Source: SIAJ01 sp036266155 (GTDB taxonomy: Bacteria; Planctomycetota; Planctomycetia; Gemmatales; Gemmataceae). Taken from it: DNA of 10,720 nucleotides. Positions within the stretch are counted from its first letter, which is position 1, and each line of letters starts with the position of its first letter. The translations under genes and the position numbers were made by a program. Positions 1 to 7,301 of the stretch are shown here, piece after piece. The stretch is taken from contig DATANR010000177.1 in NCBI GenBank assembly GCA_036266155.1, positions 1-10,720 on the forward strand. The letters are read 5' to 3'. Below the pieces are notes generated by a model. That model saw nothing but the letters and a program-made list of their open reading frames with translations. It had not been told where the DNA came from and ran no database searches.

Positions 1-153
1 ATATCCGGTTTATCTCTTTGTTCGGAGTTGTGACTGTACGCGTGTACCAGCCTTGAGCCCATAGTTTTCCTTTGAATTGGCTTTGTATGGGCGCTAGCGG
101 CACATTGAAAAGCGATGTCAACTTGCGGATCTGGTTCTTGAGGGATTTAGAAC
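1..153. other. Upstream non-coding region of the locus
   Basis: This stretch precedes the first gene and I see no convincing coding region in it. A frame opening at 72 runs into the first gene out of frame, and its protein has no recognisable family, so it looks like a chance frame. The base composition is closer to even GC than that of the genes that follow, as expected for intergenic DNA. It may carry the promoter for the gene at 154, but I could not find a -35/-10 pair with sensible spacing and do not call one. Confidence 0.5.
140..145 (+). promoter_or_regulatory. Weak ribosome binding site for the first SDR gene
   Basis: The purine-rich hexamer GAGGGA lies 8 bases before the ATG at 154. 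It matches part of the anti-Shine-Dalgarno complement at normal spacing and supports the ATG at 154 as the start. Few other genes in the window have even this much of a binding site. Confidence 0.45.
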
Positions 154-1158
154 ATGCGAGTCTTAGTCACAGGTGGTGCCGGTTTTATTGGGTCACACTT
201 GTCCGACGCATGCCTTGCGCGTGGCGACGAGGTGCAGGTACTGGACGACCTGTCCACGGGCAGCATGGACAACATCCGTCATCTAAAAGACCACCCGCGA
301 TTCCAGTACACGATAGATAGTGTGCACAAGCGCTCGGTCGTCGCCGAACTAATCGATGAGTGCGACATCGTCTATCACCTGGCCGCCGCTGTCGGTGTCA
401 AGCTGATCGTCGAGAGCCCGGTGCGAACGATCGAAACCAACGTACACGGGACCGAGGTTGTGCTGGCTCAGGCAGCCAAAAAGAAGAAGAAGGTCTTCGT
501 GGCTTCGACGTCCGAGGTGTACGGCCTGTCGACCAAGGTGCCCTTCAACGAAGAAGATCCGCTGGTCTTGGGGGCCAGTGCCAAGGGTCGCTGGAGCTAT
601 GCCTGTTCCAAGCTTCTCGATGAGTTTCTGGCCTTGGCTTACTGGCGCGAGAAGAAACTCCCGGTGGTCGTGGCGCGTTTCTTCAACACCGTGGGCCCAC
701 GCCAGACCGGACAATACGGGATGGTGGTGCCGACGATGGTGAAGCAGGCGCTGGCGGGCCGGCCGATCACTGTCTATGGGGACGGTCAGCAGACGCGGTG
801 CTTTGGCTACGTCGGCGACGTCATTGGCGCCATCATCAAACTCATGGAGCGTCCGGAAGCAGTCGGCCAAGTCTTCAACATCGGATCGTCGGAAGAGGTG
901 TCGATCCTGGAACTCGCCGAAGTTGTTCGCGATTTGACCGGCTCACACTCCGAGATCGTTTACCTCCCGTACAGCGAAGCGTACGAGGATGGCTTCGAAG
1001 ACATGCCCCGCCGGGTGCCGGACACCGCCAAAGTTCGGGCTCTGGTCGGCTTCCAGCCGACCGTCGATCTGCGCGGCATTGTCCGCAAAGTCATCGACGC
1101 GATGCGGACAACCGACCGCCCCACGAAGCGTACGGCCGCACTCGCTGCCGCGAGTTGA
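154..1158 (+). CDS. NAD-dependent NDP-sugar epimerase/dehydratase (extended SDR family)
   Basis: This is a 334-residue extended short-chain dehydrogenase/reductase, the cytoplasmic type that epimerises, dehydrates or decarboxylates nucleotide sugars. The N-terminal Rossmann motif GGAGFIG is at residues 7-13. An acidic pair D31-D32 follows the second strand, as in NAD-binding members. The serine motif STSEVYG is at 118-124, and the catalytic Tyr and Lys are Y149 and K153 in SYACSK. FFNTVGPRQTG (176-186) and the VYGDGQQTRCFGYVGD stretch (207-222) are typical of the UDP-glucuronate decarboxylase / UDP-sugar 4-epimerase branch. Length is normal. The ATG at 154 starts directly at the Rossmann strand and has a weak ribosome binding site. 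It is the first gene of the locus and probably supplies an activated sugar. The exact substrate (UDP-glucuronate, UDP-hexose or a GDP-sugar) cannot be read from the sequence. A lysine run at 109-113 is simply part of a strand edge. Confidence 0.9.
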   Translation: MRVLVTGGAGFIGSHLSDACLARGDEVQVLDDLSTGSMDNIRHLKDHPRFQYTIDSVHKRSVVAELIDECDIVYHLAAAVGVKLIVESPVRTIETNVHGTEVVLAQAAKKKKKVFVASTSEVYGLSTKVPFNEEDPLVLGASAKGRWSYACSKLLDEFLALAYWREKKLPVVVARFFNTVGPRQTGQYGMVVPTMVKQALAGRPITVYGDGQQTRCFGYVGDVIGAIIKLMERPEAVGQVFNIGSSEEVSILELAEVVRDLTGSHSEIVYLPYSEAYEDGFEDMPRRVPDTAKVRALVGFQPTVDLRGIVRKVIDAMRTTDRPTKRTAALAAAS

Positions 1159-1206
1159 TCGCAAGCGCACCCTGGATTGACCCACCCCGACTTGCTGGCC
1201 CGGCTC

Positions 1207-3078
1207 ATGGATACGATCGCACTCATCGGTGTTGCCTTCGCCTTCGTTGCCGCCCTCGGCATCACGCCCCTCGTTCGCGCCGTCGCGCGGCGCACCGGCA
1301 TGGTCACGCGCCCGCGCGGCGACCGTTGGGCCAAGCAGCCGACGGCCCTCTTGGGCGGAGTGGCGATTTTCGCGGCGTTTGCACTCGCCGTGGTGACGTT
1401 CTTGCCGGAGATGGGCCACGGCTGGATCGTACTCGCGGCCAGTGCCCTGATGTTTACTGTGGGGCTGATCGACGATATCCGCCCGCTTAAGCCATATCAG
1501 AAACTCGTTGGCCAGATTGTACCCGCCGTGGTCGTTATCCTCGCCGGGCTCACGCTGCCCTGGACGCCGTGGCCAGTGGCCAACATGGCCATGACGCTCG
1601 TCTGGCTGGTCGGGATCACCAACGCGGTGAATCTGCTCGACAACATGGATGGCCTGGCGGCGGGAATTGGAACGATTGCCGCCAGCGTTCTGGCGACCAC
1701 GTTCTTTCTGAACGGGGACGTGGCCGAAGGACTGGTATTGGCCGGATTCGGCGCTACGCTGGTTGGCTTCCTGGTCTTTAACTCCAACCCAGCGTCCATC
1801 TTCATGGGCGATTGCGGGTCGCTCTTTATTGGCTTTTTCCTCGCCGCGGCGGCGCTCCTCAATGTGTCGGGCGGCCGGGTGTCCGGCCTGCTGCCAGTCC
1901 TGGCGGTTCCAGCCCTGTTGTTGGTCATTCCGATCTTCGATACCACCCTGGTCACGATCCTGCGCAAGCTGGCGGGGCGGTCGGTTTCCCAGGGCGGACG
2001 AGACCATTCGTCGCATCGGCTTGTGGCCATGGGCCTGAGTGAGCGCCGGGCCGTCTGTCTGCTCTATGCCTTGGCCGCCGTTTCTGGGCTGACGGCCATC
2101 CTGGTGCGTCAGGTATCTGCCGAAATCGGCATTGCCGTTGTTGTTGTGCTGGTCCTGGGCCTGACGGCGCTCGGCATCCATCTGTCGGGCGTCAAGGTGT
2201 ATCCGGATAGCGGGCCACAGGTCCCTGTGGCGCGCGGCGTCGGGGCCTTCCTCATCGATCTGTCGTACAAGCGCCGGGTGTTCGAGGTCGTCCTTGATGT
2301 GACCCTGATTGGCTTGGCCTACTACTCGGCGCATCTTCTGGTGTTCGGGCCGCTGGAACCCGCCGGGGCTCTGCCCCTGTTCTTGCGAACGCTGCCAATC
2401 CTGGTCGTGCTCAAATTGATTGTTTTCCTGGGAGTCGGAGTCTACCGGGGGATGTGGCGCTATGTGAGCATTCACGACCTGGTGGTGCACACCCAGGCGG
2501 TGGCCGTCGGGTCCGTTGTGAGCATCCTGGCGTTTGTCTTCCTGGAGCGGTTCGAGGGGTTGTCCCGGGTCGTGTTCGTACTCGATGCCCTACTACTGCT
2601 GCTCTTGCTTGCGGGGAGCCGGGCCGGGTTCGTGTTCCTACGTCGGCTGTTGCCGACGCGGGTCGTCGCTGAACGACGGCGAGTATTGATTTACGGGGCT
2701 GGTGATGGCGGCGAGTTGCTCTTGCGCGAAGTGCGCAACAACCCGGATCTGTGCTGTGAGCCGATTGGCTTTGTTGATGACGACCCGCGCAAGAAGGGAT
2801 TGGTCATTCACGGCTTGCGCGTCTTCGGCGGCAATGGGTCGTTCACGAAGATCGTCCGGGAGCAGCGGGTCGATGCCGTGTACGTCTCGAGCCCGAAGTT
2901 CACGCTGCAACGGCTCGAAGAGATTGGTCAAGAATGCGGGACGGCGGGGGTCGAACTTTACAAGGTACGGATGGTGATTGAGGCGATCGAGATTCCGGTC
3001 GGGAATGTTCCAAACAATCGAATTTCGACTGTTGAATTGAGTGCAATGCATTTGCACCAATCGGGCTCCATGTGTTGA
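1207..3078 (+). CDS. WecA/MraY-family sugar-phosphate transferase fused to a CapD/WbpM N-terminal-like module
   Basis: This is a 623-residue membrane protein counted from the ATG at 1207. An in-frame TTG at 1177 would add ten residues; neither has a ribosome binding site, and the ATG sits directly before the first membrane helix. Residues about 1-330 form a polyprenyl-phosphate N-acetylhexosamine-1-phosphate transferase, which starts glycan assembly on undecaprenyl phosphate. Family motifs are the Asp pair at 89-90 (GLIDD), NLLDNMDGLAAG at 142-153, FMGDCGS at 199-205 and the cytoplasmic loop RDHSSHRL at 265-272. Residues about 345-480 add further hydrophobic helices with LGVYRGMWRY-like residues near 410-420. 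Residues about 490-620 are a Rossmann-like domain with IYGAGDGGELL (about 495-505) and GFVDDDPRKKG (521-531), as in the N-terminal half of CapD/WbpM/FlaA1 dehydratases. The catalytic SDR domain of those enzymes is absent: the protein ends about 50 residues after the Rossmann domain, with no TGxxGxxG or YxxxK. The joined module may regulate or scaffold; its role is not known to me. Confidence 0.85.
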   Translation: MDTIALIGVAFAFVAALGITPLVRAVARRTGMVTRPRGDRWAKQPTALLGGVAIFAAFALAVVTFLPEMGHGWIVLAASALMFTVGLIDDIRPLKPYQKLVGQIVPAVVVILAGLTLPWTPWPVANMAMTLVWLVGITNAVNLLDNMDGLAAGIGTIAASVLATTFFLNGDVAEGLVLAGFGATLVGFLVFNSNPASIFMGDCGSLFIGFFLAAAALLNVSGGRVSGLLPVLAVPALLLVIPIFDTTLVTILRKLAGRSVSQGGRDHSSHRLVAMGLSERRAVCLLYALAAVSGLTAILVRQVSAEIGIAVVVVLVLGLTALGIHLSGVKVYPDSGPQVPVARGVGAFLIDLSYKRRVFEVVLDVTLIGLAYYSAHLLVFGPLEPAGALPLFLRTLPILVVLKLIVFLGVGVYRGMWRYVSIHDLVVHTQAVAVGSVVSILAFVFLERFEGLSRVVFVLDALLLLLLLAGSRAGFVFLRRLLPTRVVAERRRVLIYGAGDGGELLLREVRNNPDLCCEPIGFVDDDPRKKGLVIHGLRVFGGNGSFTKIVREQRVDAVYVSSPKFTLQRLEEIGQECGTAGVELYKVRMVIEAIEIPVGNVPNNRISTVELSAMHLHQSGSMC

Positions 3079-3140
3079 GGGGTCTGTTAACGGTCGGTAT
3101 CCCCCACGAGAAGTTGTTGGCATCTTGTTTTGGGCAATCA

Positions 3141-4307
3141 GTGAGTGATTCAGTTAGCACGCTTGATCCGCCCAGTGATCACGATCTCCGCCTTTCCAGC
3201 GACAGGCCTCGTGGAATTGCGCTGCCCGCCGTTGTTCCCAAGGTTCATGCAGACGTCCAGTCCGTTAACGCGTTTCGCGGCTATGTCTGCCTTGGCATTG
3301 TCGTCTTTCACTTGTACAGCGGTCCGGTACACGAGTGCCTCGCACGCCATGTCGGCCCCTGGCTAGACCAGTTGTTGCGGTATGGTCGGCTCGGCGTGGA
3401 GAGCTTTTTTGTTCTGGCCGGGTACTTCCTTGTCCACATGTTTCGCCCGAGTGAGGTGAACCATTTTTCGGTTCGCCGCTTCCTGACCCGGCGGATGGTC
3501 CGGCTGGCCGTGCCCTACTGGGTCGTCGTTTTTTTACAGGTTGGCCTGATCTGGAGTGTGCACTGGACCTTCGATCGCGACAACAATCCGCCGGGCGTTG
3601 GCTACACCCTTCCCGTCCTATTGTTCGTGCAAGACGTCGTCGGCGACCACTTCGCCATGTCCTACCCCCTCTGGTCGATGGCGACTCTGATTCAGTTTTA
3701 CTTCCTCTGGGCGTTAGCCTTTTGGGTGGTCCGGCGAATTGTCATTGTCGGCACACCTGACCGCTTCCAGGCGCTTACGCATCGGCTCATGATCGCTCTG
3801 ACTTCTGCTATCCTTCTGGGGTCGTTGGCACTCCAGTTCACACCCAGTGGTGAGCAGTGGCAACTCCCGCGGATGGCCTGGGCCTTGGCGCTTGGATGCT
3901 TGCTTTATTGGCACAGCTTGGGCCTAATGTCCGCCGGCCTAGTGTTTCTGGCGCTCGGCTCCACCTTATTCACCGGGCTGTATCTCGAGCACGTTTGGTG
4001 CGTCAAGGCAGTTGCCTGTGGCCTGCTGTTGCTCGCCCTGGGCAACGGGCTTCGCTTTCCGAACGCGGCCGTCACGCGCTGGCTCGCCGCCCTCGGCAGT
4101 CGCTCGTATAGCGTGTATCTCGTTCATGGCATCGTTGGCATCCGCATTGTGAACTGGGCGGTGTTTCTGGATCACGGCTCCCTTGCCGTGACGGCCGGGC
4201 TCTTTGTCGCCGGTGTAGTCGCGAGCCTGGCTGTGAGCTTGGCGTTCTATGGGTTCGTCGAACGCCCGACGGCCCGTTTCGCTCAGACCGTGGATTACCG
4301 CCGTTAA
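3141..4307 (+). CDS. Membrane acyltransferase (acyltransferase-3 / OafA-like family)
   Basis: This is an integral membrane protein of about 388 residues with roughly ten hydrophobic helices, of the family that moves acyl groups (often acetyl) onto glycans. The opening VNAFRGYVCLGIVVFH holds the family's R46 and H57. GVESFFVLAGYF follows at about 85-96, RLAVPYW at about 121-127, and GSRSYSVYLVH in a late helix. The usual SLxxExxFYLLWP motif reads SMATLIQFYFLW here, so the Glu is missing. I chose GTG 3141, which gives a short hydrophilic N-terminus. An in-frame GTG at 3072 would overlap the upstream gene, but bases 3079-3140 are poorly codon-biased. The gene sits between the initiating transferase and the exporter, which suggests it decorates the same polymer. 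O-acetylation is the likeliest activity, and the acceptor sugar is unknown. Confidence 0.8.
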   Translation: MSDSVSTLDPPSDHDLRLSSDRPRGIALPAVVPKVHADVQSVNAFRGYVCLGIVVFHLYSGPVHECLARHVGPWLDQLLRYGRLGVESFFVLAGYFLVHMFRPSEVNHFSVRRFLTRRMVRLAVPYWVVVFLQVGLIWSVHWTFDRDNNPPGVGYTLPVLLFVQDVVGDHFAMSYPLWSMATLIQFYFLWALAFWVVRRIVIVGTPDRFQALTHRLMIALTSAILLGSLALQFTPSGEQWQLPRMAWALALGCLLYWHSLGLMSAGLVFLALGSTLFTGLYLEHVWCVKAVACGLLLLALGNGLRFPNAAVTRWLAALGSRSYSVYLVHGIVGIRIVNWAVFLDHGSLAVTAGLFVAGVVASLAVSLAFYGFVERPTARFAQTVDYRR

Positions 4308-4310
4308 GGC

Positions 4311-5162
4311 TTGGCCACTTCGGCCAACTTCGGAGACACGCTCCTGGCGAAAGTGATCATCGAGGCTGGCCGTAGCGAGCGCCAATACTGGCGCGACCTC
4401 TGGCGGTTCCGTGAGTTGATGTACTTCCTGGCCTGGCGTGACGTCACCGTCCGCTATAAGCAGACGTTCATCGGTGTCGCCTGGGCCCTGGTGCGCCCAC
4501 TTGCGACAATGGCCGTGCTAGTTATCGTTTTTGGCACGGTCGCCAACCTTGACTCGGGTGGTGTGCCCTATTCCTTGCTCGTGCTGTCCGGGATGCTCGC
4601 CTGGCAGCTATTTGCCACCGGCTTTTCGGCCGCAAGCGAAAGCCTAGTCACTAACGTCGGCCTGATCTCGAAAGTTTATTTTCCGCGCCTGCTAGTCCCG
4701 GTCAGTTCGGTCGCTGTTAGCCTTGTCGATTTCCTGATTACGTTGCCGCTCCTGTTCATATTGATGGCCTATTACGATCATGCGCCAACTTGGCGGCTGG
4801 CGTTCTTCCCAGTCTTTGTCATATTGGCTGTGTTGGCCTCGCTAGCGGTTGGCATTTGGATGTCGGCCCTGAATGTGAAGTACCGTGATTTTCGCCACGC
4901 AATCCCATTCGTCCTCCAGTTCGGCGTCTACATATCGCCGGTGGGGTTTAGTCTGTCGGCTGTGCCGGAACAATACCGAATGTGGTACGCCTTGAATCCA
5001 GTTGTCGGATTGATCGAGGGTTTCCGCTGGTCCTTACTTGGTAAGGCGGACGAAATGATGCCCTTCGCGATTAGTGTCACCGTGACGGCCGTGGCCCTGC
5101 TACTCCTGGGCGGCATTCGCCATTTTCGCAAGACCGAGCGTACGTTTGCGGACGTAATCTGA
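4311..5162 (+). CDS. ABC-2 type polysaccharide export permease (Wzm-like)
   Basis: This 283-residue inner-membrane protein is of the ABC-2 permease family that exports lipid-linked polysaccharide (Wzm, KpsM, TagG relatives). The family entry motif is clear: RELMYFLAWRDVTVRYKQT near residues 33-51, then GVAWALVRPL. Six hydrophobic segments follow. SKVYFPRLLVPVSS at about 120-133 is the conserved cytoplasmic loop, and KYRDFRHAIPFVLQ with a later YALNPVVGLIEGFRW are also diagnostic. Start TTG 4311 lies three bases after the preceding stop and in the same frame. An in-frame GTG at 4353 is an alternative that would still keep the whole conserved core. The gene ends two bases before the ATPase gene, so the two halves of the transporter are almost certainly co-translated. 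Confidence in the family is high; the start is uncertain. Confidence 0.93.
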   Translation: MATSANFGDTLLAKVIIEAGRSERQYWRDLWRFRELMYFLAWRDVTVRYKQTFIGVAWALVRPLATMAVLVIVFGTVANLDSGGVPYSLLVLSGMLAWQLFATGFSAASESLVTNVGLISKVYFPRLLVPVSSVAVSLVDFLITLPLLFILMAYYDHAPTWRLAFFPVFVILAVLASLAVGIWMSALNVKYRDFRHAIPFVLQFGVYISPVGFSLSAVPEQYRMWYALNPVVGLIEGFRWSLLGKADEMMPFAISVTVTAVALLLLGGIRHFRKTERTFADVI

Positions 5163-5164
5163 GT

Positions 5165-6427
5165 ATGAGTGTGAGCGCAACGGCGACGGTGATCCGCGTC
5201 GAAAACTTGAGCAAGAAATATGAAATTCGCCACTTGGCGGAGCGCGAAAAATACGCGACGCTCCGCGACACACTCGCCGGCGGCATGACGCGGATGGGTC
5301 GCCGCTTGATCGGCCGGGAACGAACCTCGCGGGCTACGACGGAAGAATTCTGGGCCCTGCGCGACGTTTCATTCGAAGTTAAGCGTGGCGAAGTGGTCGG
5401 GATCATTGGCCGCAACGGGGCCGGGAAGAGTACGCTGCTGAAGATCCTGAGCCGCATCACCGAGCCGACCTGCGGCCGGATCGAAATTGACGGCCGCGTC
5501 GCGAGCCTTTTGGAAGTCGGCACCGGCTTCCACGCTGAATTGACCGGCCGCGAGAACATCTACCTCAACGGGTCAATTCTGGGAATGACACGCGCGGAGA
5601 TTAAGCGAAAGTTCGATGAGATCGTCGCCTTCGCGGAAGTGGAAAAGTTCCTGGATACGCCGGTCAAGCGCTACAGCAGTGGCATGTACATGCGACTGGC
5701 TTTTGCCGTGGCGGCACACTTGGAGCCCGAAATCTTGATCGTGGATGAAGTGTTAGCAGTGGGTGATTTCGAATTTCAGAAGAAGTGCTTGGGGAAAATA
5801 GGTGAGGTTGCGAAAGGTGGCCGGACCGTTCTGTTCGTCTCGCACAATATAGGCGCCGTTCAAAGCCTGTGTAACTCGATACTGCACCTTAATGCTGGTA
5901 CGGTGGTTGAGCAAGGACCTGTTGAGACGATTATACCTGCCTATCTTTCAAAAATGTACGAGCCGTCACCGTGTTTGGATGTAAGGCGGCCGATATTCGA
6001 CTACTTATTATTGGAGAATCTGGCGGCAACTCCTGCGGCAGTACCCAGCGGCGGCGCTACTTCGATTACGGTCAGCTTCCGTGGTGTCAAGAGCGGCAGC
6101 ATCCACGGGTTGTGCATTCTGCTGTTTTCATCCACGAACACGCGAGTCGCAATAATCGACTTGCGCGATCCGTCTGGTCCCTACCGGATTGCGCAGGAGG
6201 AGGTATTGACCCTTCAGGTCGATATCCGGTGTCTCAACCTCGTCGAGGGCGAATACAAGTTCGGCTTGTATGTTCAATCCTCGCATTCACACCTGGATTT
6301 AGGCGACCTTGCTTCGATTCGCGTACTCTCCCAAGCGGGGCATGGCCTCATATTACCGTACCCGGCTGTTTACCGAGGGTTCGTCGAGTTGGACTGTTCC
6401 GTCCCGTGTCGCACGAATTTGGTTTGA
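5165..6427 (+). CDS. ABC polysaccharide export ATPase with C-terminal glycan-recognition domain (Wzt-like)
   Basis: This 420-residue protein energises the adjacent permease. The N-terminal nucleotide-binding domain (about 1-250) has Walker A GRNGAGKST at 82-90, the signature YSSGM at 170-174 (the variant usual in Wzt/TagH proteins), Walker B ILIVDEVLAVGD at 190-201 and the switch histidine H227 in VSHN. Residues about 25-62 carry the extra loop before Walker A common in polysaccharide exporters. Residues about 275-415 form a beta-rich domain of the size and position of the Wzt carbohydrate-binding domain, which in E. coli O8/O9a reads the modified non-reducing end of the chain. Total length matches those two-domain Wzt proteins. 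Codon use changes inside the gene: by hand count GC-ending codons are 22 of 25 for residues 76-100 but about half from residue 206 on. The 3' part may therefore have a different origin. Confidence 0.93.
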   Translation: MSVSATATVIRVENLSKKYEIRHLAEREKYATLRDTLAGGMTRMGRRLIGRERTSRATTEEFWALRDVSFEVKRGEVVGIIGRNGAGKSTLLKILSRITEPTCGRIEIDGRVASLLEVGTGFHAELTGRENIYLNGSILGMTRAEIKRKFDEIVAFAEVEKFLDTPVKRYSSGMYMRLAFAVAAHLEPEILIVDEVLAVGDFEFQKKCLGKIGEVAKGGRTVLFVSHNIGAVQSLCNSILHLNAGTVVEQGPVETIIPAYLSKMYEPSPCLDVRRPIFDYLLLENLAATPAAVPSGGATSITVSFRGVKSGSIHGLCILLFSSTNTRVAIIDLRDPSGPYRIAQEEVLTLQVDIRCLNLVEGEYKFGLYVQSSHSHLDLGDLASIRVLSQAGHGLILPYPAVYRGFVELDCSVPCRTNLV

Positions 6428-6480
6428 GCAGGCTATAACTATCTGAGTCTTGCTTCGCCTATCTATCAAGTTGAAGCTGT

Positions 6481-7158
6481 ATGCGAACACACCCCAAGTA
6501 TCACTTTGCAAGACAGCTCCCCCGGCAGGCAAAAGTGCTCGATATCGGGTGTTGGAATTTCAGTTTTGCAAAACAGTGCAATGGGATAGGTATCACAGAG
6601 TTCATGCATTTCGGAGTTGATATCCAACAACCGGCAGAAGCAATTCCACCCGATTACAGCTTCGCGGTCACGGATGTAAATCAGTCCCCCTTGCCCTTCC
6701 CCGACCAATCTTTCGACGCCGTCGTTTCGGGCCATGTGATCGAACATTTAACTCAACCGCTCCGAATGATGGATGAGATCTTCCGGGTGTTGAAGGTTGG
6801 GGGAATGCTGTACCTCGAATGCCCTTCGGACCGTAGCCTCCATTTGCCATCAATGCCCTTCAAGCACCACGAATGCCGATCGCTGAATTTTTACGACGAC
6901 CCAACGCACGTAGGGCGCCCCTATAGCCCACAAAGCCTATTCCGTTTGTTTAAGATGTACGATGCAGAAGTTGTGGAGGCTAAGTACCTTGTTTCGGGTG
7001 CGGTGCGGTTCCGTTTCCCCTATTTGCTGCTTCGCTCTTTGCTTTTTCGTGATGCAGCCCTTTTGGAGCACGCGGTTTGGTGGACGTTCGGTTTTTGTTC
7101 TTATGGCATTGCAAGAAAGACTCAGTCGGTTCAACGGCAATACGTTCTAAGCAACTGA
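6481..7158 (+). CDS. Class I SAM-dependent methyltransferase
   Basis: This 225-residue protein is of the Methyltransf_11 type. Motif I is VLDIGCWNF at 19-27, with Trp-Asn where many members have Gly-x-Gly. The acidic residue after strand 2 is D47 in FGVDIQQ. The core segment LPFPDQSFDAVVSGHVIEHL is at 71-90, and the strand 5 region FRVLKVGGMLYLECPS is at 101-116. The C-terminal third is more hydrophobic, from about 175 to 205, and may contact the membrane or a lipid-linked acceptor. The ATG at 6481 follows a 53-base gap with no clear ribosome binding site. The gene lies directly after the Wzt-like ATPase and shares its lower-GC codon use. That placement suggests it methylates the exported glycan, perhaps at the chain end; other acceptors cannot be excluded. 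The true substrate is unknown. Confidence 0.85.
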   Translation: MRTHPKYHFARQLPRQAKVLDIGCWNFSFAKQCNGIGITEFMHFGVDIQQPAEAIPPDYSFAVTDVNQSPLPFPDQSFDAVVSGHVIEHLTQPLRMMDEIFRVLKVGGMLYLECPSDRSLHLPSMPFKHHECRSLNFYDDPTHVGRPYSPQSLFRLFKMYDAEVVEAKYLVSGAVRFRFPYLLLRSLLFRDAALLEHAVWWTFGFCSYGIARKTQSVQRQYVLSN

Positions 7159-7173
7159 CAGAACGCGAGTGAT

Positions 7174-7180
7174 AAGGAGG
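7174..7180 (+). promoter_or_regulatory. Consensus ribosome binding site in the intergenic gap
   Basis: AAGGAGG is a seven-base match to the anti-Shine-Dalgarno complement, the best in the window. It lies 7 bases before a TTG at 7188 that opens a 37-codon frame, and 149 bases before the ATG of the next annotated gene, too far to serve that gene. It could also be a chance match. Confidence 0.4.
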
Positions 7181-7187
7181 CGTCAAG

Positions 7188-7301
7188 TTGGGTCTCCGTC
7201 TACCTGAAGCCGACCAAAGCGCCATAATGCTCCCACGCGTGGGGTCGGGTGGATATTACGGATCTACCGAAACGAAGTTACTGAGCAGAGTCACGAAGTA
7301 A
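7188..7301 (+). CDS. Possible 37-residue peptide (TTG start), unrecognised
   Basis: A frame from TTG 7188 to TAA 7299 encodes 37 residues starting MGLRLPEADQ and ending LLSRVTK. It has no hydrophobic segment and I recognise no family. The support is the consensus AAGGAGG at ideal spacing, in a locus where such sites are rare, and the fact that it fills most of the 171-base gap between the methyltransferase and the next SDR gene. It could be a leader peptide, a small protein carried with the low-GC segment, the remnant of a longer gene, or no gene at all. Confidence 0.25.
   Translation: MGLRLPEADQSAIMLPRVGSGGYYGSTETKLLSRVTK
7232..7243. repeat. 12-bp perfect palindrome
   Basis: CCCACGCGTGGG is fully self-complementary and lies in the largest intergenic gap, 87 bases before the next gene. 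As a hairpin it would have only a four-base stem, so it is not a terminator. A dimeric regulator site is possible but unsupported. It also lies inside the possible 37-residue frame. Confidence 0.35.

Noticed and set aside
476..492. A-rich AAAAAG/AAG run as a programmed frameshift site
   Set aside because: The slippery heptamer is C AAA AAG, which does not allow good re-pairing in the -1 frame, and the family homology continues unbroken in the original frame.
943..2490. Long open frame on the minus strand (about 515 codons) opposite the transferase fusion gene
   Set aside because: It is rich in Gln, Arg, His and Gly with no recognisable domain. This is the usual product of reading the complement of a GC-rich membrane-protein gene, and the + strand gene has clear family motifs.
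6434..6440. TATAACT before the methyltransferase as a promoter -10 box
   Set aside because: No -35-like hexamer lies at a suitable distance upstream, and the gap is only 53 bases in an operon-like series.
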